Below are positions 1 to 8,071 of a stretch of DNA of 64,000 nt, piece after piece. The notes under the pieces are model-generated. The model saw nothing but the letters and a program-made list of their open reading frames with translations. It ran no database searches and was not told the origin of the DNA. The translations under genes were made by a program, and so were the position numbers. This DNA is from CAZWBR01 sp964632305 (GTDB lineage Bacteria > Bacteroidota > Bacteroidia > Bacteroidales > Prolixibacteraceae): positions 1 through 64,000 of the forward strand of contig CAZWBR010000019.1 of the NCBI GenBank assembly GCA_964632305.1, read 5' to 3'. Every line of letters starts with the position of its first letter. Positions within the stretch are counted from its first letter, which is position 1.

Positions 1-4
1 TCAG

Positions 5-91
5 CGGAGAGAGAGGGATTCGAACCCTCGGTACAGTTACCCGTACAACGGTTTTCGAGACCGTCCCATTCGACCGCTCTGGCATCTCTCC
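5..91 (-). tRNA. tRNA-Ser (anticodon CGA)
   Basis: On the minus strand a class II tRNA folds with acceptor stem GGAGAGA/TCTCTCC, a long variable arm and T-loop GTTCGAATC. The anticodon loop reads CTCGAAA, giving anticodon CGA for the UCG serine codon. The 87-nt length and the long variable arm fit tRNA-Ser. The 3' CCA is not encoded, since the bases after the discriminator G read CTGA. No other RNA gene lies next to it. Confidence 0.95.
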
Positions 92-223
92 TATTGGAAG
101 GCGAAATTAACAAAAGATTTTACTGGTTATACCTGAGATTTCATTTTTGTCTTCATGCACTCAGGAAGAATGCTAATGCGGCTCATACTTTTTATTAGTT
201 TTGCAGCCTTAAAAGTACAAATA

Positions 224-1111
224 ATGAAAAATCCGGCTCTCATTTTATTAGTGATCATTTTATTGCTTGCCGTGTCGTGCAGCGGACCTAAAAACGTTGT
301 TGCACCGGCTGATTCAGGCAAAGCGCTTGCCGAGCAGGCCGCTGCATCGGGCGATTTTGCAAAAGCGATGGAAGCATGGAGTCAATATATCAGTGCAACG
401 TCTGTCGAAAAGGTTGCAGGAAGTGATTTTGCACAGGCCGCAAAGGCAGCGTTCAAGGTAGGTAATATCACCCAGTCGGTAAGCTGGTTCGATCAGGCCC
501 GGTATAAGAATTTTGCCAGTGAAGAGATGTATCGTACGCTGGCGGAGATTTACAGGGGGCAGCAAAATATCTCTAAGGAGCTGGTTGCTCTTGAATATAT
601 TCAGACCAACTACCCTGCTGAGATGGGTACCATCAGCAAACGGCTTTTCGATATCTATACCGAGATCAAAGAACCCGAAAAAGCGTTGGGGATATGGAAA
701 CAGCTCAGCCCATCGCAGCAAGGCGAGATTCCGTTTATGGCCGGATATTTTGAATTGCAGAAAGAGTTGAAAGATACACTGGTCTGTGATTCCGTCTCGC
801 TGATTTTGTTGAAAAAAGATCCCCGGAACGTGCCGGCGCTTGAATGGAATGCCTTTAAATATTACTGGAAAGGCGAGAATCGTTACCAGTCGGAGATGGA
901 CAAATATAACCGGAATAAGACCAATAAACAGTACAAGATACTGGTAGAGGAGCTTGCCAAATCTACCGGTGACTTTAAAAAATCGCTGGTTTATCTCGAA
1001 AAGCTATGGGTCATTGAACCCGGTAAAAAATATGCCGGCTACTTTGCCAATATCTATGCCCGGTTTGGCGACGGAGCCAAGGCAAAATCGTACGATAAAT
1101 ACATGAAATAA
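224..1111 (+). CDS. Tetratricopeptide-like lipoprotein
   Basis: The start at 224 is chosen because it opens a lipoprotein signal: a Lys residue, a hydrophobic run, and a lipobox ending LAVSC, with the lipidated Cys near residue 19. An upstream in-frame ATG at 155 would bury the signal. The mature part (about 275 residues) is alpha-helical in character, with alternating Ala/Leu/Tyr-rich stretches such as GDFAKAMEAW and SVSWFDQARY that resemble TPR repeats. It is probably anchored in the inner leaflet of the outer membrane, where TPR lipoproteins usually act as protein-binding scaffolds. The partner cannot be told from the sequence, and the neighbours give no clue. Confidence 0.75.
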   Translation: MKNPALILLVIILLLAVSCSGPKNVVAPADSGKALAEQAAASGDFAKAMEAWSQYISATSVEKVAGSDFAQAAKAAFKVGNITQSVSWFDQARYKNFASEEMYRTLAEIYRGQQNISKELVALEYIQTNYPAEMGTISKRLFDIYTEIKEPEKALGIWKQLSPSQQGEIPFMAGYFELQKELKDTLVCDSVSLILLKKDPRNVPALEWNAFKYYWKGENRYQSEMDKYNRNKTNKQYKILVEELAKSTGDFKKSLVYLEKLWVIEPGKKYAGYFANIYARFGDGAKAKSYDKYMK

Positions 1112-1219
1112 AACCCGATTACGAATTTCAAGCTGAGGAAAGTTATTTGAGAGCCGGAGATTTGTTTTCGCCGGATAAAATGAAACTCACTCTCAGCAAG
1201 GAGTGACGGCCTCAATTCA

Positions 1220-1762
1220 TCATTGGATCCTGATCATGAAGCAGCTTCCTTGCCTGGTGAAACGATCATTGTCGCTTTGCTGTTGGTATTCAGCAATCTG
1301 TTTTCCTAATCGCCCGTAAAAGAGGAAAGAGGCCGGGTGACTGGAATTCACATAGAGATAACGATAGTTTTTTTGACGGTAGTGAGGAAGGATGACCGAA
1401 TTGATCCAAAGTGTTCCATACCCCTTCCCTTTGTCTGCAACATGAAAGTATTTCAGCAATAAGGATTGATTCTCGTCGGCGATCTCGTACCTGTTTTCCA
1501 GTTTCCTTATTTTCCCACCTGTGATCAGGAGTACCCCTATGAGGGAGTCGTCCTTTAAAAGCAGGTGAGTGTCAAACCAGAGATCAGGATCCGACTGATA
1601 CTGCGCGACGAGACGGGTCGCGTGATAAAATTCGTTGTAATCATCCCATCGGTAGTTTTCCAGTTTCCATCCGACGTACTGAAGTATCGGGGTGAGGTAT
1701 TTTAAATTGAAGTCTTTATCGACTGTAAATTTCAGATTTTCTTTTTCGAGCAATATTTCCAT
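1220..1762 (-). CDS. GNAT-family N-acetyltransferase
   Basis: A 180-residue protein with a GNAT fold. A beta strand followed by a D-K-G-K-G-Y-G segment (residues 110-116) matches the acetyl-CoA pyrophosphate-binding loop (Q/R-x-x-G-x-G/A). The later block HPASFLFYGRLG (142-153) matches the C-terminal motif that often carries the aromatic residue before the last strand. GNAT enzymes transfer an acyl group from CoA to an amine. The substrate cannot be inferred here. It is cytoplasmic, with no signal peptide. It is transcribed alone, away from the lipoprotein gene and in the same direction as the HigBA pair upstream of it. Confidence 0.75.
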   Translation of the reverse strand: MEILLEKENLKFTVDKDFNLKYLTPILQYVGWKLENYRWDDYNEFYHATRLVAQYQSDPDLWFDTHLLLKDDSLIGVLLITGGKIRKLENRYEIADENQSLLLKYFHVADKGKGYGTLWINSVILPHYRQKNYRYLYVNSSHPASFLFYGRLGKQIAEYQQQSDNDRFTRQGSCFMIRIQ

Positions 1763-1900
1763 TACTTAATGGGTATTTTACACTGAGACTGCTGACACGT
1801 TATACCAGCTTGTTGTTCTGCACGTCCGGTGTAACTAATGTCGGGTTACCGAAACAATGCTGACCGACCATTGATCTTTCTCCCGGAAGTGAGTTTTGCT

Positions 1901-2194
1901 TTATGCCGATCTTAATAATTGGATCTTTCTTAGAATTAGTTCATTTACCTTCTTTTCTTCTTCAAGGTCATAGTCGTCCTGCAGTCCGAGCCAAAATTTT
2001 GCAGAATTTCCGAAATAGGAACTCAGTCTTAATGCGGTATCGGCCGTAATCCGTCTTTTCCCTTTCAGGATCTGTGATATCCGTGTCTGCGGTATTTCCA
2101 GATCTTTTGAAAGTCGGTAGGCTGTAATCTCCATAGGGATCATAAATTCCTCTAAAAGAACTTCTCCCGGATGAATATTTGTCAGTCTTTCCAT
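1901..2194 (-). CDS. higA: HigA-family antitoxin (XRE DNA-binding)
   Basis: A 97-residue helix-turn-helix protein with the two family signatures: HPGEVLLEEF near the N-terminus (residues 8-17) and ADTALRLSSYFGNSAKFWLG in the middle. The HTH spans about residues 22-50, with TRISQILKGKR as the recognition part. HigA proteins bind and neutralise the HigB mRNA endonuclease and repress their own operon. It lies second in the operon, 9 nt after the toxin gene, which is the reversed (toxin-first) order typical of higBA. A palindrome at the promoter fits autoregulation. Confidence 0.9.
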   Translation of the reverse strand: MERLTNIHPGEVLLEEFMIPMEITAYRLSKDLEIPQTRISQILKGKRRITADTALRLSSYFGNSAKFWLGLQDDYDLEEEKKVNELILRKIQLLRSA

Positions 2195-2203
2195 ATCTCT
2201 ATT

Positions 2204-2488
2204 CTATTTATGATAATCAATAATCTCTACTTCACCAGCGTGGCTTTTTTTCCATTTGAAAATGATCCTCCATTGGTCATTGATCCTGATACTGTAATAC
2301 TCCTTCAGATTTCCGGAAAGTCGCTCCAATCTGTTTGATGGTGGGATCTTCAAATCTTCCATGTTTTGAGAGTTGTTCAGCATCCTTAATTTTCTCCTTC
2401 CGGCTTGTTGAATTTCCAACGGAATCCTTTTCGTCCGTTCCCCATTCCATATTTTTTCAGTATCCTTAGATCCGAATGAAATAATCAT
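2204..2488 (-). CDS. higB: HigB/RelE-type mRNA-interferase toxin
   Basis: A 94-residue RelE-superfamily toxin. The C-terminal block with EYYSIRINDQWRIIFKW and the final VEIIDYHK is the hallmark of ribosome-dependent HigB/plasmid-maintenance killer proteins; the basic residues and the final Tyr/His region carry the catalytic function. The ATG at 2488 is chosen over one nine codons upstream (2515), because the upstream codons would overlap the -7 element at 2513-2520 and the palindrome at 2500-2512, and family members start with a strand like MIISF. Length is normal and the gene looks intact. Confidence 0.88.
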   Translation of the reverse strand: MIISFGSKDTEKIWNGERTKRIPLEIQQAGRRKLRMLNNSQNMEDLKIPPSNRLERLSGNLKEYYSIRINDQWRIIFKWKKSHAGEVEIIDYHK

Positions 2489-2499
2489 ACCAATCTTTT

Positions 2500-2520
2500 G
2501 CGTTACTAACGCCAAAGATA
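2500..2520 (-). promoter_or_regulatory. higBA promoter and autoregulatory palindrome
   Basis: On the minus strand TATCTTTG (2513-2520) matches the Bacteroidetes -7 element TAnnTTTG. Directly downstream lies a perfect 6-1-6 inverted repeat, GCGTTA-G-TAACGC (2500-2512), covering the expected transcription start and ending 12 nt before the higB start codon. This is where a HigA dimer would be expected to bind for repression. Confidence 0.6.
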
Positions 2521-2881
2521 ACTAATTTTCATGACGATTAAAAGCTAAGGTTGCTGTTTTTTTCTGCAAATCAGTCTATGGCAGTAACCGCAATAAGGAT
2601 TGGCTTTTAATTACCGGACAATTCAACGTTATGTTGGGAGTATAACACGTTACTATTGATATTCCATCAGCGTTACGTTTGTTTGAGATTTGAAAGATCC
2701 ATTATCAGTCGCGATTTAATGCAAACATCCTCAGTGAATGCTTAGCTACTCACTCCTCTTTTTATTGAAAATTTGGCACTTTTCTGAAACAACAGGGTAC
2801 ACGGTATCCTCAATCTCCTCCATGTGTAATTTCGAAAGAAATGGTTGGTTTCCTGATTTTGGTTTCCTGAAAAATGATGGC
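2521..2881. other. Gene-free stretch upstream of higB
   Basis: About 360 bases between the higBA promoter and the end of the radical SAM gene. A reading frame at 2738-3205 on the plus strand runs mostly antisense to the radical SAM gene and has no recognisable features. No strong terminator, tRNA or repeat array is visible. Confidence 0.5.
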
Positions 2882-3631
2882 TTACTCCGCTGTATTGCAA
2901 ATAATCCGGTGTTCACGGCAGAAGCGTTGAACGATGGCCGACTGTTCGCGGTAGAACTCCCGGTAGCCGGGAACCTGTTTCACCGCGTTATTGTAGTTCC
3001 ATCCGCTAAAGTAGATCTCATCGGCGAAGCTGACCTGTTGCAGGATAGGTTGCAGGTCCTGTACGATAAAGTTGGGAGTGGGATAAGGCTCCATATGGAT
3101 CAGGGTTCGGCGGCCCGATTCGTGCAATTGTTTCAACGCCCCGATCCGATCGGCATAGGGTGCGGCACCAGGTTCCCAGTGACGGCGGAAAGATTCATCG
3201 AGTGAGACCAGGCTGATGCCGTGACTGTTTTCGACCGGGAAACGATGGCGGTCGGTCAGATCGGCCGGGATTAGTCCCTTGGTGAGCAGCGAACAGGGAA
3301 TGCCGTAGGAATTGATCAGTTCGATCAGCGTCAGGCTCATTCCGGTGACCTCCGGAACGCCGTACATAAATGGATCGGTGGTGAGACAGAGATGGATGCT
3401 GTCAGGTTTGACCTTCATGCGTTTCAGCTCCTTAGCCAACAGTTCGTGGGCATTACTCACTAGTTTGGGCTCGCACCACTCGCCGAAAGAGTGGACCCTA
3501 CCATGCGATTGAGCCATCAGAAAGGCATAACAGGGGTAACGGCAGCCGTGACTGCACCCCTGCACCGGATTGATACACCAGAAGCCGAGTCCGCTTTTGT
3601 AGAGTAACGATTTTCGGGTAAGGAATTCCAT
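2882..3631 (-). CDS. Radical SAM protein, SPL-like family
   Basis: A 249-residue protein with a Cys cluster near the N-terminus: C26-x3-C30-x3-C34 in a GCSHGCRYPCY context. This differs from the canonical radical SAM C-x3-C-x2-C by one residue. From memory, the same CSHGC-x-YPCY arrangement recurs in spore-photoproduct-lyase-like radical SAM proteins, so it is probably a family trait rather than damage. A second conserved block, CLTTDPFM (about residue 102), and the repeated beta-alpha units (LIELINSYGIPCSLLTKG) fit a partial TIM barrel. Such enzymes use a [4Fe-4S] cluster to cleave S-adenosylmethionine. The substrate is unknown and the context is uninformative. Confidence 0.75.
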   Translation of the reverse strand: MEFLTRKSLLYKSGLGFWCINPVQGCSHGCRYPCYAFLMAQSHGRVHSFGEWCEPKLVSNAHELLAKELKRMKVKPDSIHLCLTTDPFMYGVPEVTGMSLTLIELINSYGIPCSLLTKGLIPADLTDRHRFPVENSHGISLVSLDESFRRHWEPGAAPYADRIGALKQLHESGRRTLIHMEPYPTPNFIVQDLQPILQQVSFADEIYFSGWNYNNAVKQVPGYREFYREQSAIVQRFCREHRIICNTAE

Positions 3632-3703
3632 TTGTATTATCTTTCTTGCAGGAAGATATTAGATACTGGACTTATGACCTTAAAGATAAGATTTTGGAGT
3701 CTT

Positions 3704-4417
3704 CTAATTCGACTCCCGGTAGATTTTCTCCCCGATCTTTCCACTATCCCCCAGAACTCTGCCTTTAACCAGCCAGGATATTCCGAAGGTGGTTAGCGCC
3801 AACGCTTCAAAGAGTAGAGTCGAATAAGGAAAGAGATCCAGTGAGTCAAAGAGAGCGATCATGATGGTAAAAGCAAGGATCAGATAACCACATAGACGAT
3901 AAATATGATTTTCGTTGAAAACACTTTTTGGAATGTCTGGATTATCTTGTTGACCAATGGTGAAAATGTTGATCGATATTGTTGCCAGGATAAAGAAGAA
4001 GAGAGCAGCAAAACCAATATGAAGGTAACCCAGCCACGGTTCGTTTAACGGAATCAGCGTGTATTGTTTATCATCCCAACATTCCGGATTGACCGGAAAA
4101 AGCGCAATGCCGATGGCCATGTAACCAGCTATATTGGTCAAAAGATTGTCGTTTTTCCACAATGAAGAACTTTTAAATCCCTGGTACCGGATCAAAAAGA
4201 GTCCTACAGCGCAAAGCACTCCGGTCATCAGCTCCCGAAGGTTGGTATAATAGTAATTGCTGATCGATTTCTGAACCGGGGTTTTAAAAAATGGAATCAG
4301 CGACAGCAGGATCAGCATTACCGGCAGCGAGATTCCGAGCCACCCGATGGTTTTGCGGATTCTTCGGTAGGTCTGAATACTATTTTCAGGTGTTTGCGGA
4401 ACGTTCGGATCATTCAT
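3704..4417 (-). CDS. Multi-pass membrane protein, unknown function
   Basis: A 237-residue integral membrane protein with about six hydrophobic segments, near residues 24-43, 65-80, 95-108, 133-152, 175-193 and 203-220. After the first segment it carries the motif SISNYYYTNLRE, and later NPECWDDKQY before a periplasmic or cytoplasmic loop. The overall pattern recalls DUF998-like membrane proteins, but I cannot assign a family with certainty. It has no obvious catalytic residues. It is monocistronic by spacing: 72 nt from the radical SAM gene and over 230 nt from the next gene. Confidence 0.65.
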   Translation of the reverse strand: MNDPNVPQTPENSIQTYRRIRKTIGWLGISLPVMLILLSLIPFFKTPVQKSISNYYYTNLRELMTGVLCAVGLFLIRYQGFKSSSLWKNDNLLTNIAGYMAIGIALFPVNPECWDDKQYTLIPLNEPWLGYLHIGFAALFFFILATISINIFTIGQQDNPDIPKSVFNENHIYRLCGYLILAFTIMIALFDSLDLFPYSTLLFEALALTTFGISWLVKGRVLGDSGKIGEKIYRESN

Positions 4418-4655
4418 TTTGATGTAGTTTTGGCATTTCTGCCATGTTTATGCAAGATAAAAAACTGTCCGGTTTTTTTAGCAATATACGATTACAAAGT
4501 AGTGAAAGAAAGCGTGACGGGAATGGGCGCCCGGTGAATGATGATCCGACACTTATCGCTTTTTTCATCCCGGATGACATTTCAGCGGGAGCTGCTGATT
4601 GTAGATATATCGTAAAGTTAAGAATCTGTACTTCCCAATGTTTAAGTTGCTTTTC

Positions 4656-5774
4656 TTAATTGAAGGCTGATTTCCCTGAGTAATTAGCGTAAAACTGAAA
4701 ATAGCCCATACTGTTTTGGACTGTTTTCTTTCCGTTCTGCTCGATGGTTTTATCATATTCGACACGGATAGTTTGTTTTCCGAAGGTGGGTGTTAATTGA
4801 CGGATCTGAATCAAATAGGCGGGCATAGCCACCTCTTTACCGGTCTCATAATATTGCTGCAGGGAATAGATCTCAGCCGGCACACCGTTTATGGTTATCT
4901 TAAAATCCTTTATCTCCAGCTTAGGGGCAATATCCAATAAGTTAAACTTTTTATTATTAATGGTCAGTTCTGAAGCGGCATTATCCCGGTTACCCAATAC
5001 CATAGGCCGGAAGGAAAACAAAAGAGAATTGAATCCCCCATTGTTGGGCCAAACATTTAAGTTGTACACTTCACCGGTTCCAATCTTATAATCCAGTTCC
5101 TGATCGTGATCAACAATCATATGCCACGACCAGGCCTCCAAGGTGGTTGATTTATAATTCCCGTCGTTTGCGTAAAAGCAATTGTATGTTCTTTCCGGAA
5201 GTGTTAATTCATAATACCCCTTGTGATCACTCCAAACGGCACTGACTTCCTCAAAGGCATCCGGTTTAATTAATATAAATGATCGTAACGGATTTTCTTT
5301 AAAATCCGTTATATTCCCATAAATTTTATGATATTTACAGTTGATCGTTTTTTCCAGTTGAGTAGTAGAAGAGGAGATTGTCAGTTTAATTTTATTTGGA
5401 TCTGACTTTAACTGGTCAACAGAAGAGGTTATGCGGAAAAAATTATTCTTTACATCGACTTGATAACCCGTGTTGGGTCTGTTCTTTTCAATCAAAAAAT
5501 TATTGGAATAGGCCATAACACTATCCGCGAGAAATACCTCAATACTCACCGAAAATGAATCTGTGATAACCGGGCCATAGATTTGAAGTGATGAAGTGAA
5601 ATATGCAGTTTGATTCAGTGCGGCGATTGTGACTGAATCTGGTTTGCAGTTATACCAATAAGCCAGAATGGAAGATGAATCGTTTTCTGATTTAAATGGA
5701 AATTGACCCTGACCATTAACATGATTGCTAATCAATGAAAAAGCGATTAGCAACAGAAAAATAGTTTTTTTCAT
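4656..5774 (-). CDS. Secreted protein with a carboxypeptidase-regulatory-like domain
   Basis: A 372-residue protein with a clear Sec signal peptide (MKKTIFLLLIAFSLIS, cleavage near residue 21). The first 140 residues are beta-rich. Residues about 151-200 (start IYGNITDF, later GYYELTLPERTYNC) look like a carboxypeptidase regulatory-like beta-sandwich (a 'gain of structure' domain common in exported Bacteroidetes proteins). The rest is beta-rich with an IRVEYDKTIEQNGKKTV stretch near the end. No catalytic motif is visible. It is likely periplasmic or surface-exposed; there is no lipobox and no type IX secretion C-terminal domain that I can recognise. Confidence 0.65.
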   Translation of the reverse strand: MKKTIFLLLIAFSLISNHVNGQGQFPFKSENDSSSILAYWYNCKPDSVTIAALNQTAYFTSSLQIYGPVITDSFSVSIEVFLADSVMAYSNNFLIEKNRPNTGYQVDVKNNFFRITSSVDQLKSDPNKIKLTISSSTTQLEKTINCKYHKIYGNITDFKENPLRSFILIKPDAFEEVSAVWSDHKGYYELTLPERTYNCFYANDGNYKSTTLEAWSWHMIVDHDQELDYKIGTGEVYNLNVWPNNGGFNSLLFSFRPMVLGNRDNAASELTINNKKFNLLDIAPKLEIKDFKITINGVPAEIYSLQQYYETGKEVAMPAYLIQIRQLTPTFGKQTIRVEYDKTIEQNGKKTVQNSMGYFQFYANYSGKSAFN

Positions 5775-5803
5775 AATTGATCTTCATTTCACATAAGACG
5801 AAT

Positions 5804-5834
5804 AAAAATCTCGGTGGTTACAGCCGAGATTTTT
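5804..5834. other. Strong hairpin between divergent genes
   Basis: A perfect 11-bp inverted repeat, AAAAATCTCGG and CCGAGATTTTT with a 9-nt loop. It looks like a bidirectional intrinsic terminator, yet it sits between the start codons of two divergently oriented genes (5774 minus, 6057 plus), where no gene end is present. It may attenuate a leader or end an unseen short transcript. Confidence 0.6.
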
Positions 5835-6056
5835 ATCTCCTGTCCGATAGGTTGTAACGGTACCCTATGTGTACGGAATCAACTCTTTTCATCCATGTCT
5901 GTCATTTCGGCATGACAACTCAAAGGCAGAAAGTCGGATTGGATTTAAAAATGCAGACTTTGGTTAATATTTTTATCAGACAACCGTGATTTAATATCAT
6001 ACGATTTTTAACTTTGAAGGAATATATCAGTCTTCAATAACATTAAACTTAAAGTT

Positions 6057-7412
6057 TTGAAAAAATTATACCTCGCAATAGTTATGCTGGTGTATGGTTT
6101 AGCCAGTGCACAGGTGCCGGTTGTTAAACTGAAAAAAGATACCATAATCCTTCAGTCGTCGCCAGCTCAAACCATTCAATTGCAGTCTGCCGGTACCTTA
6201 ACGAAGGAAGCAGTCTGGCCAGTATCCGCCGGTAACATGATCACAGATCCTCAAAGGATTGAACTGTTCACCCGCAACGATTTTCCACAACAGCTTACCG
6301 TCAAATTCAAGCCTGGTTATGCCGGTAACAAAACCATGGTATGGAACTCTGAGAATACGGAGGTGGCATCGGTATCGGGCAACGGACTGGTTACGGGCAA
6401 GAAGAAGGGCAGCACAAGAATTATGGTGATAACCTCTGATCATAAAGATACAGCCGTTTGTCATGTTGTGGTTACCGATCCCAACGAGTGGGGAAATTGC
6501 AGGGATGCCGGCGAAGGATTGATTGGATCACAGAATAACTGGATCTATTTTGCCAATCCAAAAGATGAATTTAAACTCTACAAAATGAATTTCAGCGGAT
6601 TGGAACTAAAAAAGCTGAGTGAGGATTCGCCAAGCAAGATACAGGTGATGGGGCGTTGGATATATTTTAATTGTAAAGATGGTGTGGTTCAGATGACCAT
6701 TGACGGTGGACAACGACGCGTGATTGACAACCGGGCCGAATTACTTCGGGTACATCACTCGGGAACTCTGTATTGTTCGAGGGAAAACAAAGTGTTTACG
6801 CTCAATCTGAATAAACCTAACCAGACAATGGAAGTGGCTTTTGAAGACAAGGATCCGGTATTCAATATAACGCCCGATCAATACTATATGGTTTATAACA
6901 AATATTGGGAAAATTACTCCGGAAATCATGAACTGGGAGGGGCATACCGCTACAACTGGGCAAGCAAAAAAAAGGAGGAACTTATTCCGGTGAAACACAT
7001 AATCCGGAAGATTGCGGTCGAGGAGAACAGTACTGTTTTGTATTACTTTCAAGCCGGCAGTAATACCACAAAAGCTCCGGTAACAGCATTTGGCGTTGAA
7101 TTAACCTCCGGCGGAGGAGATCCGGTTTCAACAGGTATGTACACCACCACCTATACCAACCATCAACGGAAAGAAATACCCCAGATAAAAGAACATACAA
7201 CCTGGAGGCTGATTAATGATTGGGTCTACTATAATCATGGAAATGAATGGCGCAGGGTTAAAAGTGAAGGGGTTATGGATCAGGGTGTAGTTAATTTATC
7301 AAACGATTATGAACTGTATCCTTATGGCGATTTTCTTTTGGTTTATTCGCCTCGTGATAAAAAGATTTACCGAATGCTGCCCGATGGCAGAGATTTAATG
7401 CAAATTTTCTGA
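6057..7412 (+). CDS. Secreted protein with BIG2-like and DUF5050-like domains
   Basis: A 451-residue exported protein that starts with TTG at 6057. The start is supported because it gives a clean signal peptide (MKKLYLAIVMLVYGLASA, then Gln). Residues about 85-140 form a bacterial Ig-like (BIG2) domain, with VWNSENTEVASVSGNGLVTG as its hallmark. The rest (about 150-451) contains repeated beta-propeller-like units with pairs such as WIYFANPKDEFKLYKMNFSG, as in DUF5050 proteins that resemble LDL-receptor YWTD propellers. It is probably a surface or periplasmic binding protein. It shares its upstream region with the divergent secreted protein gene. Confidence 0.7.
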   Translation: MKKLYLAIVMLVYGLASAQVPVVKLKKDTIILQSSPAQTIQLQSAGTLTKEAVWPVSAGNMITDPQRIELFTRNDFPQQLTVKFKPGYAGNKTMVWNSENTEVASVSGNGLVTGKKKGSTRIMVITSDHKDTAVCHVVVTDPNEWGNCRDAGEGLIGSQNNWIYFANPKDEFKLYKMNFSGLELKKLSEDSPSKIQVMGRWIYFNCKDGVVQMTIDGGQRRVIDNRAELLRVHHSGTLYCSRENKVFTLNLNKPNQTMEVAFEDKDPVFNITPDQYYMVYNKYWENYSGNHELGGAYRYNWASKKKEELIPVKHIIRKIAVEENSTVLYYFQAGSNTTKAPVTAFGVELTSGGGDPVSTGMYTTTYTNHQRKEIPQIKEHTTWRLINDWVYYNHGNEWRRVKSEGVMDQGVVNLSNDYELYPYGDFLLVYSPRDKKIYRMLPDGRDLMQIF

Positions 7413-7509
7413 ATCAGCCACCAACATATAGGGAAGGTTTTCCAATCAGGAAGGGTGTCAAATTTGAGATGGTTCTCGCAACGTGATTGTATTTCATCGT
7501 AGAAGTAGC

Positions 7510-7517
7510 TAACTTTG
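7510..7517 (+). promoter_or_regulatory. -7 promoter element of the toxin-antitoxin operon
   Basis: TAACTTTG matches TAnnTTTG and lies 25 nt before the antitoxin start codon at 7542, a fitting distance for a short leader. Confidence 0.45.
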
Positions 7518-7541
7518 ACAAGGCAGTAAAATGAAGAAACG

Positions 7542-7766
7542 ATGATTACGGTTAAAATGACAGAGATGGAGTATAAAGCTTATCTTCTTTACCTGAAAAG
7601 TATTGAGGTGATGCGGAAAGCAGAAAAAGAGAGTGGCTCCTCTGCATTGGATAGATACCTTACTGATCCCGGAAACAGAGAGGATTTGGAGGCCGGTCTA
7701 CGGGAGGTGCAGGAGGGACAGGTAACCTATGTCGATCCTGAAAAGCTATGGGAAAATATAAAATAG
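7542..7766 (+). CDS. Putative antitoxin partner of a YoeB-like toxin
   Basis: A 74-residue acidic protein (start MITVKMTEMEYKAYLLYLKS). An N-terminal strand and helix are followed by a low-complexity acidic tail ending DPEKLWENIK, as in small antitoxins whose C-terminal arm wraps the toxin. It overlaps the following toxin frame by 19 nt, which indicates translational coupling. I do not recognise the family exactly; Phd/YefM- or DUF2683-like are the candidates. The second ATG (7557) could also be the true start. Confidence 0.6.
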   Translation: MITVKMTEMEYKAYLLYLKSIEVMRKAEKESGSSALDRYLTDPGNREDLEAGLREVQEGQVTYVDPEKLWENIK

Positions 7767-8030
7767 CCATCACCGAACGGGCTAAAGAACATCTCGCAGA
7801 TTGGAAAAAAATCAGGTCAGTTGATTACTCTAAAGAAAATTGAAAGAATCTTTATTGAACTTTCGGTGACCCCTTACTCGGGAACAGGCTCACCCGAAAA
7901 GTTAAAATATGAGCTAACAGAATGTTGGTCACGTAAAATCGACAAGAAAAATCAAATTATTTACCTGGTCAATGATCAAACAGTAACCGTCTTCGTAGTT
8001 TCAGCCAAGGGTCATTATAGCGACAAATAA
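7748..8030 (+). pseudogene. YoeB-like toxin, frameshifted in an A7 run
   Basis: The frame opened at 7748 reads MGKYKIAITERAKEHLADWKK and then stops after another ten residues. The frame that continues from 7812 reads SGQLITLKKIERIFIELSV and later TGSPEKLKYELTECWSRKI and VFVVSAKGHYSDK, the core and catalytic end of Txe/YoeB toxins. The two halves join perfectly if one A is removed from the run of seven at 7805-7811. The gene is therefore either inactivated, phase-variable by slippage, or miscalled in sequencing. An intact product would be about 93 residues, normal for a YoeB mRNA interferase. The active-site His-Tyr pair at the C-terminus is retained. Confidence 0.8.
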
Positions 8031-8071
8031 ATACACTGCCAACGGCTCTGGATTTAATCTTTCTTACTCTC

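Noticed and set aside
2738..3205. 155-residue plus-strand reading frame
   Set aside because: It is mostly antisense to the radical SAM gene, which has the family motifs; the frame has no recognisable features.
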